NCBI GenBank assembly: GCA_028716365.1 | Contig: JAQUPZ010000005.1 | Location: 62,001-126,000 of the forward strand | Reading direction: 5' to 3' | Length of the DNA stretch: 64,000 nucleotides | Source: Kiritimatiellia bacterium | Lineage (GTDB): Bacteria > Verrucomicrobiota > Kiritimatiellia > UBA8416 > YA12-FULL-48-11 | Part shown: positions 52,328 through 61,964 of the stretch, piece after piece | Numbering within the stretch: the first letter of the stretch is position 1 | Layout: the number at the start of each line of letters is the position of its first letter | Notes under the pieces: generated by a model | Database searches by the model: none | The model's input: the letters and a program-made list of their open reading frames with translations, nothing else | Told to the model about the DNA's origin: nothing | Translations under genes and position numbers: made by a program

Positions 52328-54322
52328 ATGAATAATCATACTGATGAGCGTGATACACTGGCCCTGATGTTAAAGAATGATCCGGGCTTTTTTCGGACCC
52401 TGATAGATGCGCTTCCGATCCAGATATTCGTCAAGGATACAAAAAGTCGTTTCGTAGCTGCAAATACTGCTACAGCAAAGATCATTGGTGCTGCTTCCGT
52501 TGCCGAGCTTATAGGTAAGACAGACCTTGATTTTTTCCCAATAGAAGCGTGGACTGAATACCAGTCAGACGAACAACAGTTATTTGCTACAGGTAAACCT
52601 ATCATAGAAAAAGAAGAACCGAAGATCGACAAAATAACGGGTGAGAAAAGACTGGTCTGGATAACGAAATTACCAGTTCGTGACAAAAGCGGCAAAATAA
52701 TCGGACTCGTAGGATTCGGCAACGATATGACCGAACGTAAACATGCCGAAGAAAAATTACAAGAAGAACGCAATTCTCTCCGCGTCCTGATAGACACTCT
52801 GCCGGACTATATCTACGTTAAAGATACACAAAGCCGCTTTATAGAATCCAATATCGCTCATGCCCATCACATGCACGTGAAATCTCCTGACGACTTGCTG
52901 GGTAAAACGGATTTTGATTTCTATCCAAAAGATATTGCTACAAGTTTTTATACTGATGAACAGGAAATTATCAGAACAGGAAAACCTATTATACAAAAAG
53001 ACGAAATCAATTCAACCCTTCAGGACCATACAGTCAGGGTTTTAACTACCAAAATACCACTCAGAGATACTAAAGGAAGAATAATAGCCATTGTAGGTGT
53101 GGGCCACGACATTACAAAACTGAGTAAAATGGAACGAAACCTCGGTGAAACTCATTCAAAACTTGGCAATACCCTTAATGAACTCAAACGCACCCAGGAT
53201 CAAATCATCGAAAACGAACGCATGCGTGCACTCGGGCAGATGGCAAGCGGTATAACGCACGATTTCAATAATGCTCTAACCCCGATTCTCGGCTATAGCG
53301 ATCTGCTTCTGAATGGACCAGACCTTCTGGATGACAAGGCCACTGCAATCAACATGCTCAATGACATCCGTACAGCAGCAATCGATGCATCCCAGACGGT
53401 CAGACGTCTCAGCGAATTCTACGCTCCTGCCAGAAAAACAGAACGTAAAACCATTGATATCAACAAACTGATAGATTCGACTCTTGCCCTCACTCGCCCA
53501 AAGTGGAAAGAAGAAATGGCAGCAAAAGGTGCAAACATCCAGGTAGTCTCTGAACTGAATGAAGTCCATAATGTGTATGGTAATGAATCACAACTGCGCG
53601 AAATGCTCACCAATCTCATATTTAATGCCGTGGATGCCATGCCAAAAGGAGGAACGCTGACAATCAATGTCCACAACGAAGCTCCTTTTACGGTGATTAA
53701 AGTCACGGATACCGGCATGGGTATGACTGAAGAAGTACGCCAACACTGTTTTGAGCCGTTCTTCACCACCAAACATAAACGTGGAGGCGGGCTCGGCCTT
53801 TCGATGGTACATGGAATCATCCGTCAGCACGAGGGAAACATAGATGTTGAGTCCATTGAAGGTAAGGGTACTACTTTCATTATTCGTCTTCCAGAGGCTG
53901 TTGAACCGGTCTTCGGAGAAAAGACAAAGGTCGACAAGCCTGTCGAGATTCAGCAAATGAAGGTCTTGCTCATTGATGACGAAGAGATTGTCCGGCAAAC
54001 GGTTGAAGCCTGCCTTAAAGGAGATAAGCATACTGTGCACACTGCAACTGACGGAAACGAGGGTATAGCGCTTTTTCGCAAGGAACATTTCGATATTGTT
54101 ATCACTGACAGGGCAATGCCGGGGATGAGCGGCGATCATGTTGCATCTGAAATCAAGAAGATCAATCCCAATATGCCGGTAATAATGCTTACAGGTTTCG
54201 GACATGTAATGAAAGATTTGCAGCAACGGCCAGCAGGCGTGGACCTGATAGTCAGTAAGCCCGTAACAAGGGATTCATTACGTGATTCCCTCATTAAAGC
54301 CGTTTCCCATAAAAAACACTGA
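52328..54322 (+). CDS. PAS-type hybrid histidine kinase with receiver
   Basis: This 664-residue cytosolic protein has two PAS domains (about 17-135 and 145-265, both with the KDT-x-SRF insert), HisKA near 300-365 with ASGITHDFNNALTPILGY, an HATPase near 400-515 (DTGMGMTEE, GGGLGLSMV) and a receiver near 545-655 (LIDDEE, ITDRAMPGMSG, MLTGFG, VSKPV). It autophosphorylates and passes phosphate to its own receiver; the output partner is not evident. No membrane segment or strong ribosome-binding site is visible. It precedes the arn operon by about 150 bp on the same strand, but a separate promoter lies between them. Confidence 0.87.
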   Translation: MNNHTDERDTLALMLKNDPGFFRTLIDALPIQIFVKDTKSRFVAANTATAKIIGAASVAELIGKTDLDFFPIEAWTEYQSDEQQLFATGKPIIEKEEPKIDKITGEKRLVWITKLPVRDKSGKIIGLVGFGNDMTERKHAEEKLQEERNSLRVLIDTLPDYIYVKDTQSRFIESNIAHAHHMHVKSPDDLLGKTDFDFYPKDIATSFYTDEQEIIRTGKPIIQKDEINSTLQDHTVRVLTTKIPLRDTKGRIIAIVGVGHDITKLSKMERNLGETHSKLGNTLNELKRTQDQIIENERMRALGQMASGITHDFNNALTPILGYSDLLLNGPDLLDDKATAINMLNDIRTAAIDASQTVRRLSEFYAPARKTERKTIDINKLIDSTLALTRPKWKEEMAAKGANIQVVSELNEVHNVYGNESQLREMLTNLIFNAVDAMPKGGTLTINVHNEAPFTVIKVTDTGMGMTEEVRQHCFEPFFTTKHKRGGGLGLSMVHGIIRQHEGNIDVESIEGKGTTFIIRLPEAVEPVFGEKTKVDKPVEIQQMKVLLIDDEEIVRQTVEACLKGDKHTVHTATDGNEGIALFRKEHFDIVITDRAMPGMSGDHVASEIKKINPNMPVIMLTGFGHVMKDLQQRPAGVDLIVSKPVTRDSLRDSLIKAVSHKKH

Positions 54323-54365
54323 TCCTGGCAATTAAACCAGATAGTCTTCCATTACCATAACATCG

Positions 54366-54394
54366 TTGAAACTTCTGTAAACAAGCCGTGTAAT
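54366..54394 (+). promoter_or_regulatory. Sigma70-like promoter for the arn operon
   Basis: TTGAAA (54366-54371), a 17-nt spacer and TGTAAT (54389-54394, five of six matches to consensus) lie about 75 bp before the arnB start. Two CTGT(GT)ATCGA repeats lie between it and arnB and could bind a regulator. Confidence 0.55.
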
Positions 54395-54470
54395 GTACTA
54401 CTATTGCAACTGGACAGTACTGTGTATCGATGATAAAAAATACGCTGTATCGAAGAAAGAGAACTAAACA

Positions 54471-55625
54471 GTGAGAAATGATTTCCTGCCATTTTCCCGC
54501 CCTTCAATCACAGAAGAAGACATCACCGCCGTTAATGAAGTGCTCCGTTCCGGATGGATAACGACTGGTCAGAAAAATGCTATTTTTGAACAGAATTTTT
54601 GTAAATATGTCGGATGTCCTAATGCTGTCGCCATTTGCTCTGCAACAGCAGGAATGCATGTCGTCCTGAAGGCACTCGGTATCGGGCCCGGTGATGAAGT
54701 TATCACCCCGTCAATGACGTGGGTTTCGACCATAAATCTGATAGTCCTTGCAGGGGCAAAGCCGGTTTTTGTTGATATTGACCGTGACACTCTCATGGCT
54801 ACTCCCAAAGCCATAAATGCCGCCATAACGGACAGGACAAAACTCATTATCCCGGTGCATTTCGCCGGCGCGCCTGCAGATATGGATCCAATACTAGAGG
54901 CTGCGTCAAAGAGGAAAATCCGGGTTATTGAAGATAATGCTCACGCCCTTGGTACGCATTATAAGGACAAACATGTTGGACAACGCGGCACCTCGATTTT
55001 CTCGTTTCATCCCATAAAGAACATTACAACCGGCGAGGGAGGAATGGTTTGTTCCGACGACTCAGTTCTTATTGAACATGTTCGCCGGTTGAAATTCCAT
55101 GGACTTGGAGTTGATGCATTCGATCGCAAAGTACAGGGACGTGCCCCAAATGCGGAGGTACAGGAACCAGGCTACAAATATAATCTTACCGATATTTCCG
55201 CGGCAATGGGTATTACGCAACTTGCCCGCGTTGATGAGTTAAACCGCAAAAGGACCGAACTCGCCATGAAATATCGCGAAAAGTTCAAAAATATTCCCGA
55301 AATCATACCGCTGGGCGATCCAGCCTATCCCATGGAACATGCCTGGCACCTTTTTATCGTCAGGGTTGATAGCGACAAGATCGGTATAAGCCGCGACGAT
55401 TTCATGACAAGGCTGAAGCAGAAAAACATCGGGACAGGCCTTCACTTCCGCGCTACCCATCTTCATAAATATTATATGGAAAAGATGGAAATGCGAAGAG
55501 GAATGCTTCCGAATACAGAATGGAATTCCGACAGGATATGTTCACTGCCGCTTTTCCCTGACATGACTCTTAAAGATATTGATGATGTGGTTCTCGCTAT
55601 TAAAGAAGTCCTGAAAAAGGGCTGA
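54471..55625 (+). CDS. arnB: UDP-4-amino-4-deoxy-L-arabinose aminotransferase
   Basis: At 384 residues it aligns with E. coli ArnB from the first residues: [54 protein letters not shown] lysine in [10 protein letters not shown], and [11 protein letters not shown] at the end. It is a PLP enzyme that transaminates UDP-4-keto-pentose to UDP-L-Ara4N. The start is GTG. It opens the arnBCADT set, 24 bp before arnC. The full set makes 4-amino-4-deoxy-L-arabinose for lipid A, which lowers surface charge and protects against cationic peptides. High similarity and gene order point to transfer from a proteobacterial-type source, an inference to test by phylogeny. Confidence 0.95.
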   Translation: MRNDFLPFSRPSITEEDITAVNEVLRSGWITTGQKNAIFEQNFCKYVGCPNAVAICSATAGMHVVLKALGIGPGDEVITPSMTWVSTINLIVLAGAKPVFVDIDRDTLMATPKAINAAITDRTKLIIPVHFAGAPADMDPILEAASKRKIRVIEDNAHALGTHYKDKHVGQRGTSIFSFHPIKNITTGEGGMVCSDDSVLIEHVRRLKFHGLGVDAFDRKVQGRAPNAEVQEPGYKYNLTDISAAMGITQLARVDELNRKRTELAMKYREKFKNIPEIIPLGDPAYPMEHAWHLFIVRVDSDKIGISRDDFMTRLKQKNIGTGLHFRATHLHKYYMEKMEMRRGMLPNTEWNSDRICSLPLFPDMTLKDIDDVVLAIKEVLKKG

Positions 55626-55648
55626 GACAACTATCGCAGGAGAAAAAT

Positions 55649-56611
55649 ATGAAGGATCATCCCGTATTGTCGGTTGTGATTCCCGTATACAACGAAGAAC
55701 AGAATCTGGAAGAACTTATCACCCGTGTTCTTAAAATATGTAAAAGCACCGGTAAATCGTTCGAAGTTGTATTTGTTGATGACGGAAGCAGGGACAAGTC
55801 TTCTGATATCATAACGAAAGCAGTACATGACAATCCGAACCATATCGTGGCTGTCTTGTTGAACAGGAACTATGGACAGCATGTGGCCATCATGGCAGCA
55901 ATGGCGGAATCAGCCGGAGAATTCGTAATAACGCTGGACGCCGACCTGCAAAACCCGCCCGAAGAAATACCACGAGTTCTCGAAAAATTACAGGAAGGCG
56001 CCGATGTTGTAGGTACGATCAGAACACCAAGACACGATCCAATTTTCAGAAAGGTTTTTTCCTATCTGACGAACAAAATGGTCCAGAAAGCCACGGGCGT
56101 GATGATGCATGATTACGGTTGCATGCTCAGAGGATATCGCCGTGAAATTGTATCAGCAATGCTCAGATGTCACGAGCGAAGCACGTTCCTTCCCATACTC
56201 GCCAACAGCTTTGCACGCCATGCCACGGAAATTGAAGTCAAACATGCCGCGCGTACTGCGGGTGATTCAAAGTACAGTGTTTGGAAACTCATTAACCTTC
56301 AATTTGACCTGCTTACCAGCATGACAAACGGCCCTCTCCGCCTGCTCAGTATTGTCGGAGGCATAATCTCAGCTACAGGTGTTGGGTTCGGTCTTTTCCT
56401 CTTTCTTATGCGAATCATCCACGGTCCTGAATGGGCAGTCGGCGGGGTTTTCACGCTTTTTGCAATCCTTTTTATTTTCATTGGCGCTCAATTCGTCGGT
56501 TTGGGTTTACTTGGTGAATACATAGGCAGAATTTATCTGGATGTCAGGGCCCGGCCTCGCTATCTTGTCAGGCAGGTAATTGGTCGCACAAAAGAAGAGA
56601 CCAAAAAATGA
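55649..56611 (+). CDS. arnC: Undecaprenyl-phosphate 4-deoxy-4-formamido-L-arabinose transferase
   Basis: This 320-residue GT2 enzyme has the catalytic [16 protein letters not shown] start, [16 protein letters not shown], and the D-x-D-type [15 protein letters not shown]. It continues with [10 protein letters not shown] and [12 protein letters not shown], all ArnC hallmarks. Two C-terminal membrane helices follow (about 233-258 and 265-295). It moves formyl-Ara4N from UDP to undecaprenyl phosphate at the inner membrane. AGGAG precedes the ATG, and the gene ends in an ATGA overlap with arnA. Confidence 0.95.
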   Translation: MKDHPVLSVVIPVYNEEQNLEELITRVLKICKSTGKSFEVVFVDDGSRDKSSDIITKAVHDNPNHIVAVLLNRNYGQHVAIMAAMAESAGEFVITLDADLQNPPEEIPRVLEKLQEGADVVGTIRTPRHDPIFRKVFSYLTNKMVQKATGVMMHDYGCMLRGYRREIVSAMLRCHERSTFLPILANSFARHATEIEVKHAARTAGDSKYSVWKLINLQFDLLTSMTNGPLRLLSIVGGIISATGVGFGLFLFLMRIIHGPEWAVGGVFTLFAILFIFIGAQFVGLGLLGEYIGRIYLDVRARPRYLVRQVIGRTKEETKK

Positions 56612-58608
56612 AAGTTGTTGTTTTTGCATATCATAATGTCGGTTGTATCGGAATAGAGGCCCTATTACGCAACGGATTTGAAATAGCCGCTGTATTTACT
56701 CACAGGGACTCACCTGGAGAAAATGTGTGGTTCGATTCTGTCGCAGAATTAGCGGCGTCAAAGAATATCCCTGTGTTTGCTCCGGTAGATGTCAACAATC
56801 CCATGTGGATCAATAAAATCAAGAAAATGCAGCCGGATATAATCTTCTCATTCTATTACAGGGACATGATCAAACCTGCCATTCTTGACATTGCCCCGAA
56901 GGGAGCGCTCAATCTTCACGGCTCACTCCTGCCAAAATACCGCGGCAGATGCCCCGTTAACTGGGTCCTGGTTAATGGCGAAAAAGAAACCGGAGTTACT
57001 CTCCATTACATGACACCGAAACCGGATGACGGCGACATAGTGGCCCAGAAAAAAATCGCAATCTCGAACGATGACACCTCCAGAACTCTCTTTGATAAGA
57101 CCATTAAAATCGGATCTGAAATGCTCAATGAGATTCTTCCAAAGATAAAGAAAGGCAATGCGCCGCGCATCAAGCAAAACCATTCAAAGGCAAGTTATTT
57201 TGGCGGGCGCAGACCGAAGGACGGTGAGATCGATTGGAAGAAAAGTTCCACAGAAATCAGAAACCTTGTACGTGCAGTAACGCACCCCTATCCCGGCGCA
57301 TTCAGTCATGCCGGAGCCAAGAAATGTTTCTTCTGGCAGGTTACAGAAACCCACAGTTCAAGAACGAAAAGAACATTACCGGGTACAATAATTTCCTCCA
57401 ATCCACTCGTGATAGCATGCGGAAAAGGCACCATTCGCATCGACTTCGGTCAGACCGAAGACGGTATACACATCAGCGGATCACAACTTGCGAAAGAGCT
57501 GAGCCTGGTGCCGGGAATGAAATTCGGCGTACACGCTGGTGTACGGGCAGAAGCCATGAGAAAGAAAAGCGTGCTCATCCTCGGTGTCAACGGTTTTATC
57601 GGCAATGCCCTGGTTGAAAGACTCCTGAAAAGCGACAGATTCGAAGTTCATGGCATGGACCTTCGTTCAAACCACATAAATCGTCTTTTGAAAAAACCCG
57701 GCTTTTATTTCAATGAGTGTGACATCTCCATCCACAGGGAATGGATCGAGTATCATATCCGAAAGTGTGATATCGTAATACCTTTGGTTGCCATTGCTAC
57801 GCCTATTGAATATACAAGAAACCCTCTTAAAGTGTTCGAACTTGATTTCGAAGAAAATCTGCGTGTTGTACGTTACTGTGTGAAATACAAAAAACGCATC
57901 ATCTTTCCATCCACTTCGGAAGTGTATGGAATGTGTAATGAGCCGGAATTCGATGAAGATAATTCAAACCTTATTCTTGGCCCTATTCGCATGCAGAGAT
58001 GGATTTATTCCTGTATTAAACAGCTTCTCGACAGGGTTATCTGGGCATATGGTCAGCAAAAGGGTTTGAAGTTCACACTCTTCCGCCCGTTCAACTGGGT
58101 AGGCCCCAGGCTTGATAGTCTGACATCTGCCCGTATCGGTAGTTCGCGCGCCATTACACAACTGATCCTTAACCTTGTTGAAGGAACACCGATTCAACTC
58201 ATCGACGGCGGTAATCAGAAGCGCTGTTTCACGGACGTTTCCGACGGGATCGAATGCCTTTACAGGATAATTGAAAACAAAGACGGGGTATGTGATGGCC
58301 AGATAATCAACATCGGTAATCCTGAAAATGAAGCCAGTATTAAAGAACTGGCACAAATGCTGGTCAAAAGATTTGAGAAACATCCGTTTCGCCGTAACTT
58401 CCCTCCTTTCGCCGGTTATCTTGAAGTAGAAAGCGGATCATACTACGGCTCCGGCTACCAGGACATGCAGCACCGCCGGCCCAGTATCCGTAACGCAAAA
58501 CGTCTTCTCGGATGGACACCTAAAGTTCCAATGGAAAAATCCGTTGAAAACACGCTGGACTTCTTCCTGCGCGAGGCAGTTAATTCCAAAGAGTTTGACA
58601 TCTCATGA
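56608..58608 (+). CDS. arnA: Bifunctional UDP-Ara4N formyltransferase / UDP-glucuronate decarboxylase
   Basis: At 666 residues it is nearly the length of E. coli ArnA. The formyltransferase domain (1-300) has N102, H104 ([13 protein letters not shown]) and D140 at the positions known for catalysis. The decarboxylase domain (325-666) has the NAD motif [20 protein letters not shown] with Ser and Glu, and Y-x-x-x-K in [12 protein letters not shown]. An arginine lies in the [15 protein letters not shown] region. It oxidatively decarboxylates UDP-GlcA and formylates UDP-Ara4N. All key residues are kept. It is joined to arnC and arnD by 4-bp overlaps. UDP-glucose dehydrogenase is not in the window. 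Confidence 0.96.
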   Translation: MKVVVFAYHNVGCIGIEALLRNGFEIAAVFTHRDSPGENVWFDSVAELAASKNIPVFAPVDVNNPMWINKIKKMQPDIIFSFYYRDMIKPAILDIAPKGALNLHGSLLPKYRGRCPVNWVLVNGEKETGVTLHYMTPKPDDGDIVAQKKIAISNDDTSRTLFDKTIKIGSEMLNEILPKIKKGNAPRIKQNHSKASYFGGRRPKDGEIDWKKSSTEIRNLVRAVTHPYPGAFSHAGAKKCFFWQVTETHSSRTKRTLPGTIISSNPLVIACGKGTIRIDFGQTEDGIHISGSQLAKELSLVPGMKFGVHAGVRAEAMRKKSVLILGVNGFIGNALVERLLKSDRFEVHGMDLRSNHINRLLKKPGFYFNECDISIHREWIEYHIRKCDIVIPLVAIATPIEYTRNPLKVFELDFEENLRVVRYCVKYKKRIIFPSTSEVYGMCNEPEFDEDNSNLILGPIRMQRWIYSCIKQLLDRVIWAYGQQKGLKFTLFRPFNWVGPRLDSLTSARIGSSRAITQLILNLVEGTPIQLIDGGNQKRCFTDVSDGIECLYRIIENKDGVCDGQIINIGNPENEASIKELAQMLVKRFEKHPFRRNFPPFAGYLEVESGSYYGSGYQDMQHRRPSIRNAKRLLGWTPKVPMEKSVENTLDFFLREAVNSKEFDIS

Positions 58609-59504
58609 GAGTTGGGTTGAGGATTGATGTTGATACTTTTCGCGGAACCAGATTAGGCGTACCAAATCTCTGCAAATTACTCGCATCGCACTCAATCCTC
58701 GCTACATTCTATTTCTGTGTCGGCCCGGACAACATGGGACGTCATCTCTGGCGCCTGTTCAAACCTTCATTTCTCGTGAAGATGCTCAGGTCCAAAGCAC
58801 CGGGTCTTTACGGATGGGACATTCTTCTTCGGGGTACGTTCGGTCCCGGCCCAGTAATAGGAGAGAGAATGTCTAACGTAATAACAGAAGCCAGTAAAGC
58901 CGGTCATGAAATCGGTTTTCATGCATGGGATCATCATGCCTGGCAGACCCATATCGATACAATGGACAGTGACTCCATCTACCGTTCCACAGAACAGGGT
59001 GTTGCCATGCTCACAAAGATCACTGGCAAACCGCCTGTCAGTTCTGCCGTTCCGGGCTGGAAATGTAACAATCTTGTCCTAGAGGAGAAAAGCAAGTTTC
59101 CCTTTATTTACAACAGTGATTGCCGCGGCAGAGACATTTTTCTCCCAATCGTCAAGGGCAAAACACTTAATCAGCCGCAGATCCCAGTGACGCTTCCCAC
59201 TTACGATGAAGTAATCGGACGGAACGGTATATCCGACGATAATTACAATGAATACATTTTTTCCCTCATTAAATCGGATGTATTGAACGTACTCACAATC
59301 CATGCCGAAGTTGAAGGTATTGCAAAACTCCAACTTTTTTCCGATTTTATTAGGAGACTCGACAAAAAAGGTGGCAAATTTATAACACTTGGAACATTTC
59401 TCTCCGAAGGGAAGATCGCCAAACATGCAGAAATTCTGAATGAAAGAATTGAAGGACGTGAAGGATGGGTGACTGTTCAGGGCAAGGAAACAGGGTACAG
59501 GTAA
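58605..59504 (+). CDS. arnD: 4-deoxy-4-formamido-L-arabinose-phosphoundecaprenol deformylase
   Basis: This 299-residue NodB-fold enzyme matches Arn[20 protein letters not shown] with the motif-1 acids, [15 protein letters not shown] with the metal histidines, and [13 protein letters not shown] with the late histidine. It removes the formyl group on the periplasmic side so that Ara4N can be transferred. It starts in a 4-bp overlap with arnA, and its stop is 2 bp before the arnT ATG. Its last 15 codons reappear, diverged, at 63910-63957. Confidence 0.95.
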   Translation: MRVGLRIDVDTFRGTRLGVPNLCKLLASHSILATFYFCVGPDNMGRHLWRLFKPSFLVKMLRSKAPGLYGWDILLRGTFGPGPVIGERMSNVITEASKAGHEIGFHAWDHHAWQTHIDTMDSDSIYRSTEQGVAMLTKITGKPPVSSAVPGWKCNNLVLEEKSKFPFIYNSDCRGRDIFLPIVKGKTLNQPQIPVTLPTYDEVIGRNGISDDNYNEYIFSLIKSDVLNVLTIHAEVEGIAKLQLFSDFIRRLDKKGGKFITLGTFLSEGKIAKHAEILNERIEGREGWVTVQGKETGYR

Positions 59505-59547
59505 TTATGAAATCTTTTCTGGCCATTATACTGCTTGTCGTGATCGT
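59448..59547 (+). repeat. arnD-end/arnT-start junction, copy A of a diverged direct repeat
   Basis: This stretch corresponds to copy B at 63901-64000, the window edge. The 91-nt core (59457-59547 versus 63910-64000) has 14 mismatches and no gaps. Most changes fall in third codon positions, so both copies were under coding selection. The true length of copy B is cut by the window. Confidence 0.85.
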
Positions 59548-59731
59548 CTATATCCTTCCCCTGAACGTTCGTCCGTTGGCCATGCCTGATGAGACCCGAT
59601 ATGCAGAAATCCCAAGGGAGATGATTGCGAGTGGTGACTGGATTGTGCCGCGTCTCAACGGTCTTCGATATTTGGTCAGCCCATATATTTGTATGAATGG
59701 TTCTCTATCAAAGTGGAACACCAAGACCTAG
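59507..59731 (+). pseudogene. arnT: Truncated, frameshifted lipid A Ara4N transferase
   Basis: The ATG is 2 bp after arnD. The first 56 or so residues match the start of ArnT: a membrane helix ([16 protein letters not shown]), the catalytic-loop motif [23 protein letters not shown] and LNGLRYL. After codon 56 the expected FEKP is disrupted. A one-base loss near 59675 shifts the frame, and [12 protein letters not shown] in the next frame looks like the continuation to about 59712. After that the sequence becomes the end of the opposite-strand barrel gene. The in-frame stop is at 59731. ArnT normally has about 550 residues and twelve or more helices, so this copy cannot work. A second arnT starts at 63960. 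Confidence 0.88.
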
Positions 59732-60373
59732 CCAACCGCCCCATGCGGTGTAATCGCCAATCGAAACTTGTTGCCATGAGACTCGGTTTTCTATATCCCA
59801 GTCGGCGAAATGTTGTTCCAGACGTGCTCCACATTCGACAATCCAGCGGACGTGACGAAACCGGATGCCGCAGCCGATTGTGGTTATTCCTTCAATCCCG
59901 CCTTCGGCACGAATATCAACTGGTTGATCTCCGACAACGGTATTGACATCGTCAATCACGGCATACCCTAATCCAAGACCGAAAAGGATAAAAGGGTGAA
60001 CAAGAACGGAAGGATCGCGCCATTCGCGCTCAATGGCGAGGCTTGTTGACGTGACTCTGGAACGGGAAGCGGGACCATCAGACAGTGATGAGGGGGCGTT
60101 GACGAAGTAGTGAATGGATTCGAAGTCATACTCAGCGTATTGAAAGGATAGGTCTATGAGCCAAGATTCAGAAAGGCGATATTGCGCGAATCCAGCTGAA
60201 GCGGTAATATCGTTAACAGGATCACCGCCCGCCGAGAGGATGGCAACCCGAAACCCAGCAGACCAAGTTTGTAGTACATCTTTCGGTAATGACTCATCCT
60301 TTGCCAATAAGAAAGGCGTTGATAAAGAAAGAACTATTAGAACAACCGTATAAATGAATCGTTGAATAATCAT
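59708..60373 (-). CDS. Outer-membrane beta-barrel protein of unknown function
   Basis: The start at 60373 follows AAGAGGAGATCTT. The 221 residues have a signal peptide ([18 protein letters not shown]) and alternating amphipathic strands ending in aromatic residues: [51 protein letters not shown]. This is typical of a small 8-stranded barrel of the OmpW/PagP size class. It ends WLGLGVPL without the usual terminal aromatic, and its stop codon lies in sequence that may derive from arnT, so the last strand may be clipped. It follows the PAP2 gene by 14 bp in a two-gene operon. The cassette context suggests a role in lipid A or outer-membrane remodelling. Confidence 0.72.
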   Translation of the reverse strand: MIIQRFIYTVVLIVLSLSTPFLLAKDESLPKDVLQTWSAGFRVAILSAGGDPVNDITASAGFAQYRLSESWLIDLSFQYAEYDFESIHYFVNAPSSLSDGPASRSRVTSTSLAIEREWRDPSVLVHPFILFGLGLGYAVIDDVNTVVGDQPVDIRAEGGIEGITTIGCGIRFRHVRWIVECGARLEQHFADWDIENRVSWQQVSIGDYTAWGGWLGLGVPL

Positions 60374-60387
60374 AAGATCTCCTCTTG

Positions 60388-60942
60388 TTACCATGTAAAA
60401 CTTAATTGAAGGCCTACCGCATCATCGTCAACGAAGGGCTGTAAGACAATACCATTCTTAAACCGTGTAGTGAAAATATGGGAGGATAAGATGCCGATGG
60501 CAGCACCTGCGAATACATCCTGTGGATGGTGTGCCTGGTTTTCTACGCGACTCCACCCCGTATAGGCTGCCGCAAGGTATGCCGGGATACCATATTCCCA
60601 GCCATAGCGTTCTGAGATAAACGCAGCGCCCATAAATGCCGCGGAGGTATGTCCGGAAGGAAATGAATGATGACCACCGTTTGGTCGTTTCGTATCGAAC
60701 GTGTATTTGAGTCCATACGTAATTCCCAGGGAAAGCAATGCCGATTCATAGAATTGGTCCCTGCCTTCGTCATCGTCGAGAAAGAATGTTGTCAAATAAC
60801 CCGAGGCGGGTACAACGACTTGGAGAATATCGCCACCATGCGGGATCGGTTCCTCGGCAAAGACCGATAACGTGAGGTTTAACGCAATGGCAAACACAAG
60901 AAACAGATGCCGGATATAACCAGCGACTAGATTATGGCTCAT
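60388..60942 (-). CDS. Secreted PAP2-family phosphatase
   Basis: This 184-residue protein has an N-terminal signal or anchor (LFLVFAIALNLTLSVFAE). The three PAP2 phosphatase motifs are complete: K79-x6-R86-P87 (KYTFDTKRP), PSGH at 95-98, and S131-R132-x5-H138-x3-D142. It should remove phosphate from a lipid on the periplasmic side; lipid A 1- or 4'-phosphate (LpxE/LpxF-like) or undecaprenyl diphosphate are the main candidates. It has fewer membrane helices than typical LpxE/LpxF, and ends QLSFTW, barrel-like, so outer-membrane association is conceivable. It is divergent from the regulator gene across a palindrome-rich intergenic region. Confidence 0.85.
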   Translation of the reverse strand: MSHNLVAGYIRHLFLVFAIALNLTLSVFAEEPIPHGGDILQVVVPASGYLTTFFLDDDEGRDQFYESALLSLGITYGLKYTFDTKRPNGGHHSFPSGHTSAAFMGAAFISERYGWEYGIPAYLAAAYTGWSRVENQAHHPQDVFAGAAIGILSSHIFTTRFKNGIVLQPFVDDDAVGLQLSFTW

Positions 60943-61020
60943 TTACCTTTACTCCAAATATCTTCTACAACGATGCGCAGATACGCCGGTAGCAAATGAA
61001 AATCATTTGATCAGAAGATA

Positions 61021-61136
61021 ATGACAGGCCTATCAAGATTTCATGACAGTCGTGTCATAATTACATAGCGCAGTTAGCGTTACAGAAATCCTGAAGATGA
61101 CAGTTTTGTCATGGTAGGTTCATGATGGGTTCATGT
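61021..61136. promoter_or_regulatory. Operator cluster between PAP2 and response-regulator genes
   Basis: This lies in the 347-bp divergent gap. Two copies of a 16-bp palindrome ATGACA-N4-TGTCAT lie at 61043-61058 and 61097-61112, 54 bp apart. A half-site ATGACA lies at 61021, two helical turns before the first. A direct repeat GGTTCATG (61118-61125, 61129-61136) has the 11-bp period typical of OmpR/PhoB-type sites. A further palindrome, AAATGA-AAA-TCATTT, lies at 60994-61008. The arrangement fits binding by the adjacent regulator and control of both divergent units. Confidence 0.65.
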
Positions 61137-61289
61137 AGCTACGATTTATTGTAAGGTAAAGATTCAGTCTGCTGTACGGTTTCCGCGGATAAACTGATGA
61201 CAATCATACTGGGTCTAGAGGTGGAATACGGGCCAATACGATTTTTACGCTTGTATTTAACGTCCAAACCCGTTTTTCTTGAAAGTGTT

Positions 61290-61964
61290 ATGCGTATCCT
61301 TGTTGTCGAAGACCAGAGAAAAACAGCATCATTCATTCGCAAGGCCCTTCAAGAAGAGGGCTTTGCTGTAGATTCATGCGGGAATGGTGATGAGGCACTG
61401 ACAGCCATACTTTCTACGCCATTTGATGGCGTGGTTCTTGATATCATGTTGCCAGGTCGTGATGGACTGAGCATATTGAGTGAAGTTAGAAAACAAGGAT
61501 CAAGAATGCCTATTTTACTTCTGTCAGCCCGCGGCGGCGTGGACGAGCGTGTTGAAGGTCTAAATGCCGGAGCTGACGACTATCTGCCAAAACCGTTTGC
61601 TCTGAATGAGCTGGTGGCGAGAGTAAAAGTATTGGTACGACGGGGTGGCGAAACAAAGGCTCTCGTGTTACAGTTGGCTGATCTCACGCTGAATACAGTG
61701 ACACGAGAGGTGTCTCGAGGCGGAGTCGCAGTGGAGCTGACAGCCCGGGAATACCGATTGCTTGAATACTTGATGCAGTCGCACGGCCGTGTCTGCGGCA
61801 GAATGGCGATTCTTGAGAAAGTATGGGATTATGATTTTGACCCTGGCACCAATCTGATAGATGTCTACATCATGCGCCTTCGCGGAAAAATCGATGATGG
61901 CCGGGAGCAGAAACTTCTGCATACGGTGCGTGGAGCTGGCTACACACTGAAGGAGTCGTCATGA
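61290..61964 (+). CDS. OmpR/PhoB-family response regulator
   Basis: The start is set at MRILVVEDQ; the frame is open further upstream without regulator character. The receiver (1-118) has D51 (VVLDIMLPGRDG) as phosphoacceptor, S79 in LLLSARGG and K101 in LPKPF. The C-terminal winged helix (125-225) has LTAREYRLLEYLMQSHGRV and DVYIMRLRGKID plus HTVRGAGYTL. It most resembles the CusR/QseB/PmrA type that controls metal, envelope or lipid A genes. The stop overlaps the kinase ATG by 4 nt. It probably binds the palindromes upstream and regulates the PAP2, barrel and pagL genes. Confidence 0.92.
   Translation: MRILVVEDQRKTASFIRKALQEEGFAVDSCGNGDEALTAILSTPFDGVVLDIMLPGRDGLSILSEVRKQGSRMPILLLSARGGVDERVEGLNAGADDYLPKPFALNELVARVKVLVRRGGETKALVLQLADLTLNTVTREVSRGGVAVELTAREYRLLEYLMQSHGRVCGRMAILEKVWDYDFDPGTNLIDVYIMRLRGKIDDGREQKLLHTVRGAGYTLKESS

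Noticed and set aside
53588..54226. Open frame of 212 codons on the minus strand
   Set aside because: It is a shadow of the kinase and receiver domains of the gene at 52328.
54323..54470. PmrA-type box (CTTAA repeats) upstream of arnB
   Set aside because: No CTTAA-N5-CTTAA pattern or ATGACA palindrome is present, so direct control of arnB by the cassette regulator is not supported here.
61197..61289. Longer start for the response regulator
   Set aside because: The extra 31 residues precede the conserved receiver strand MRILVVED and resemble no domain.
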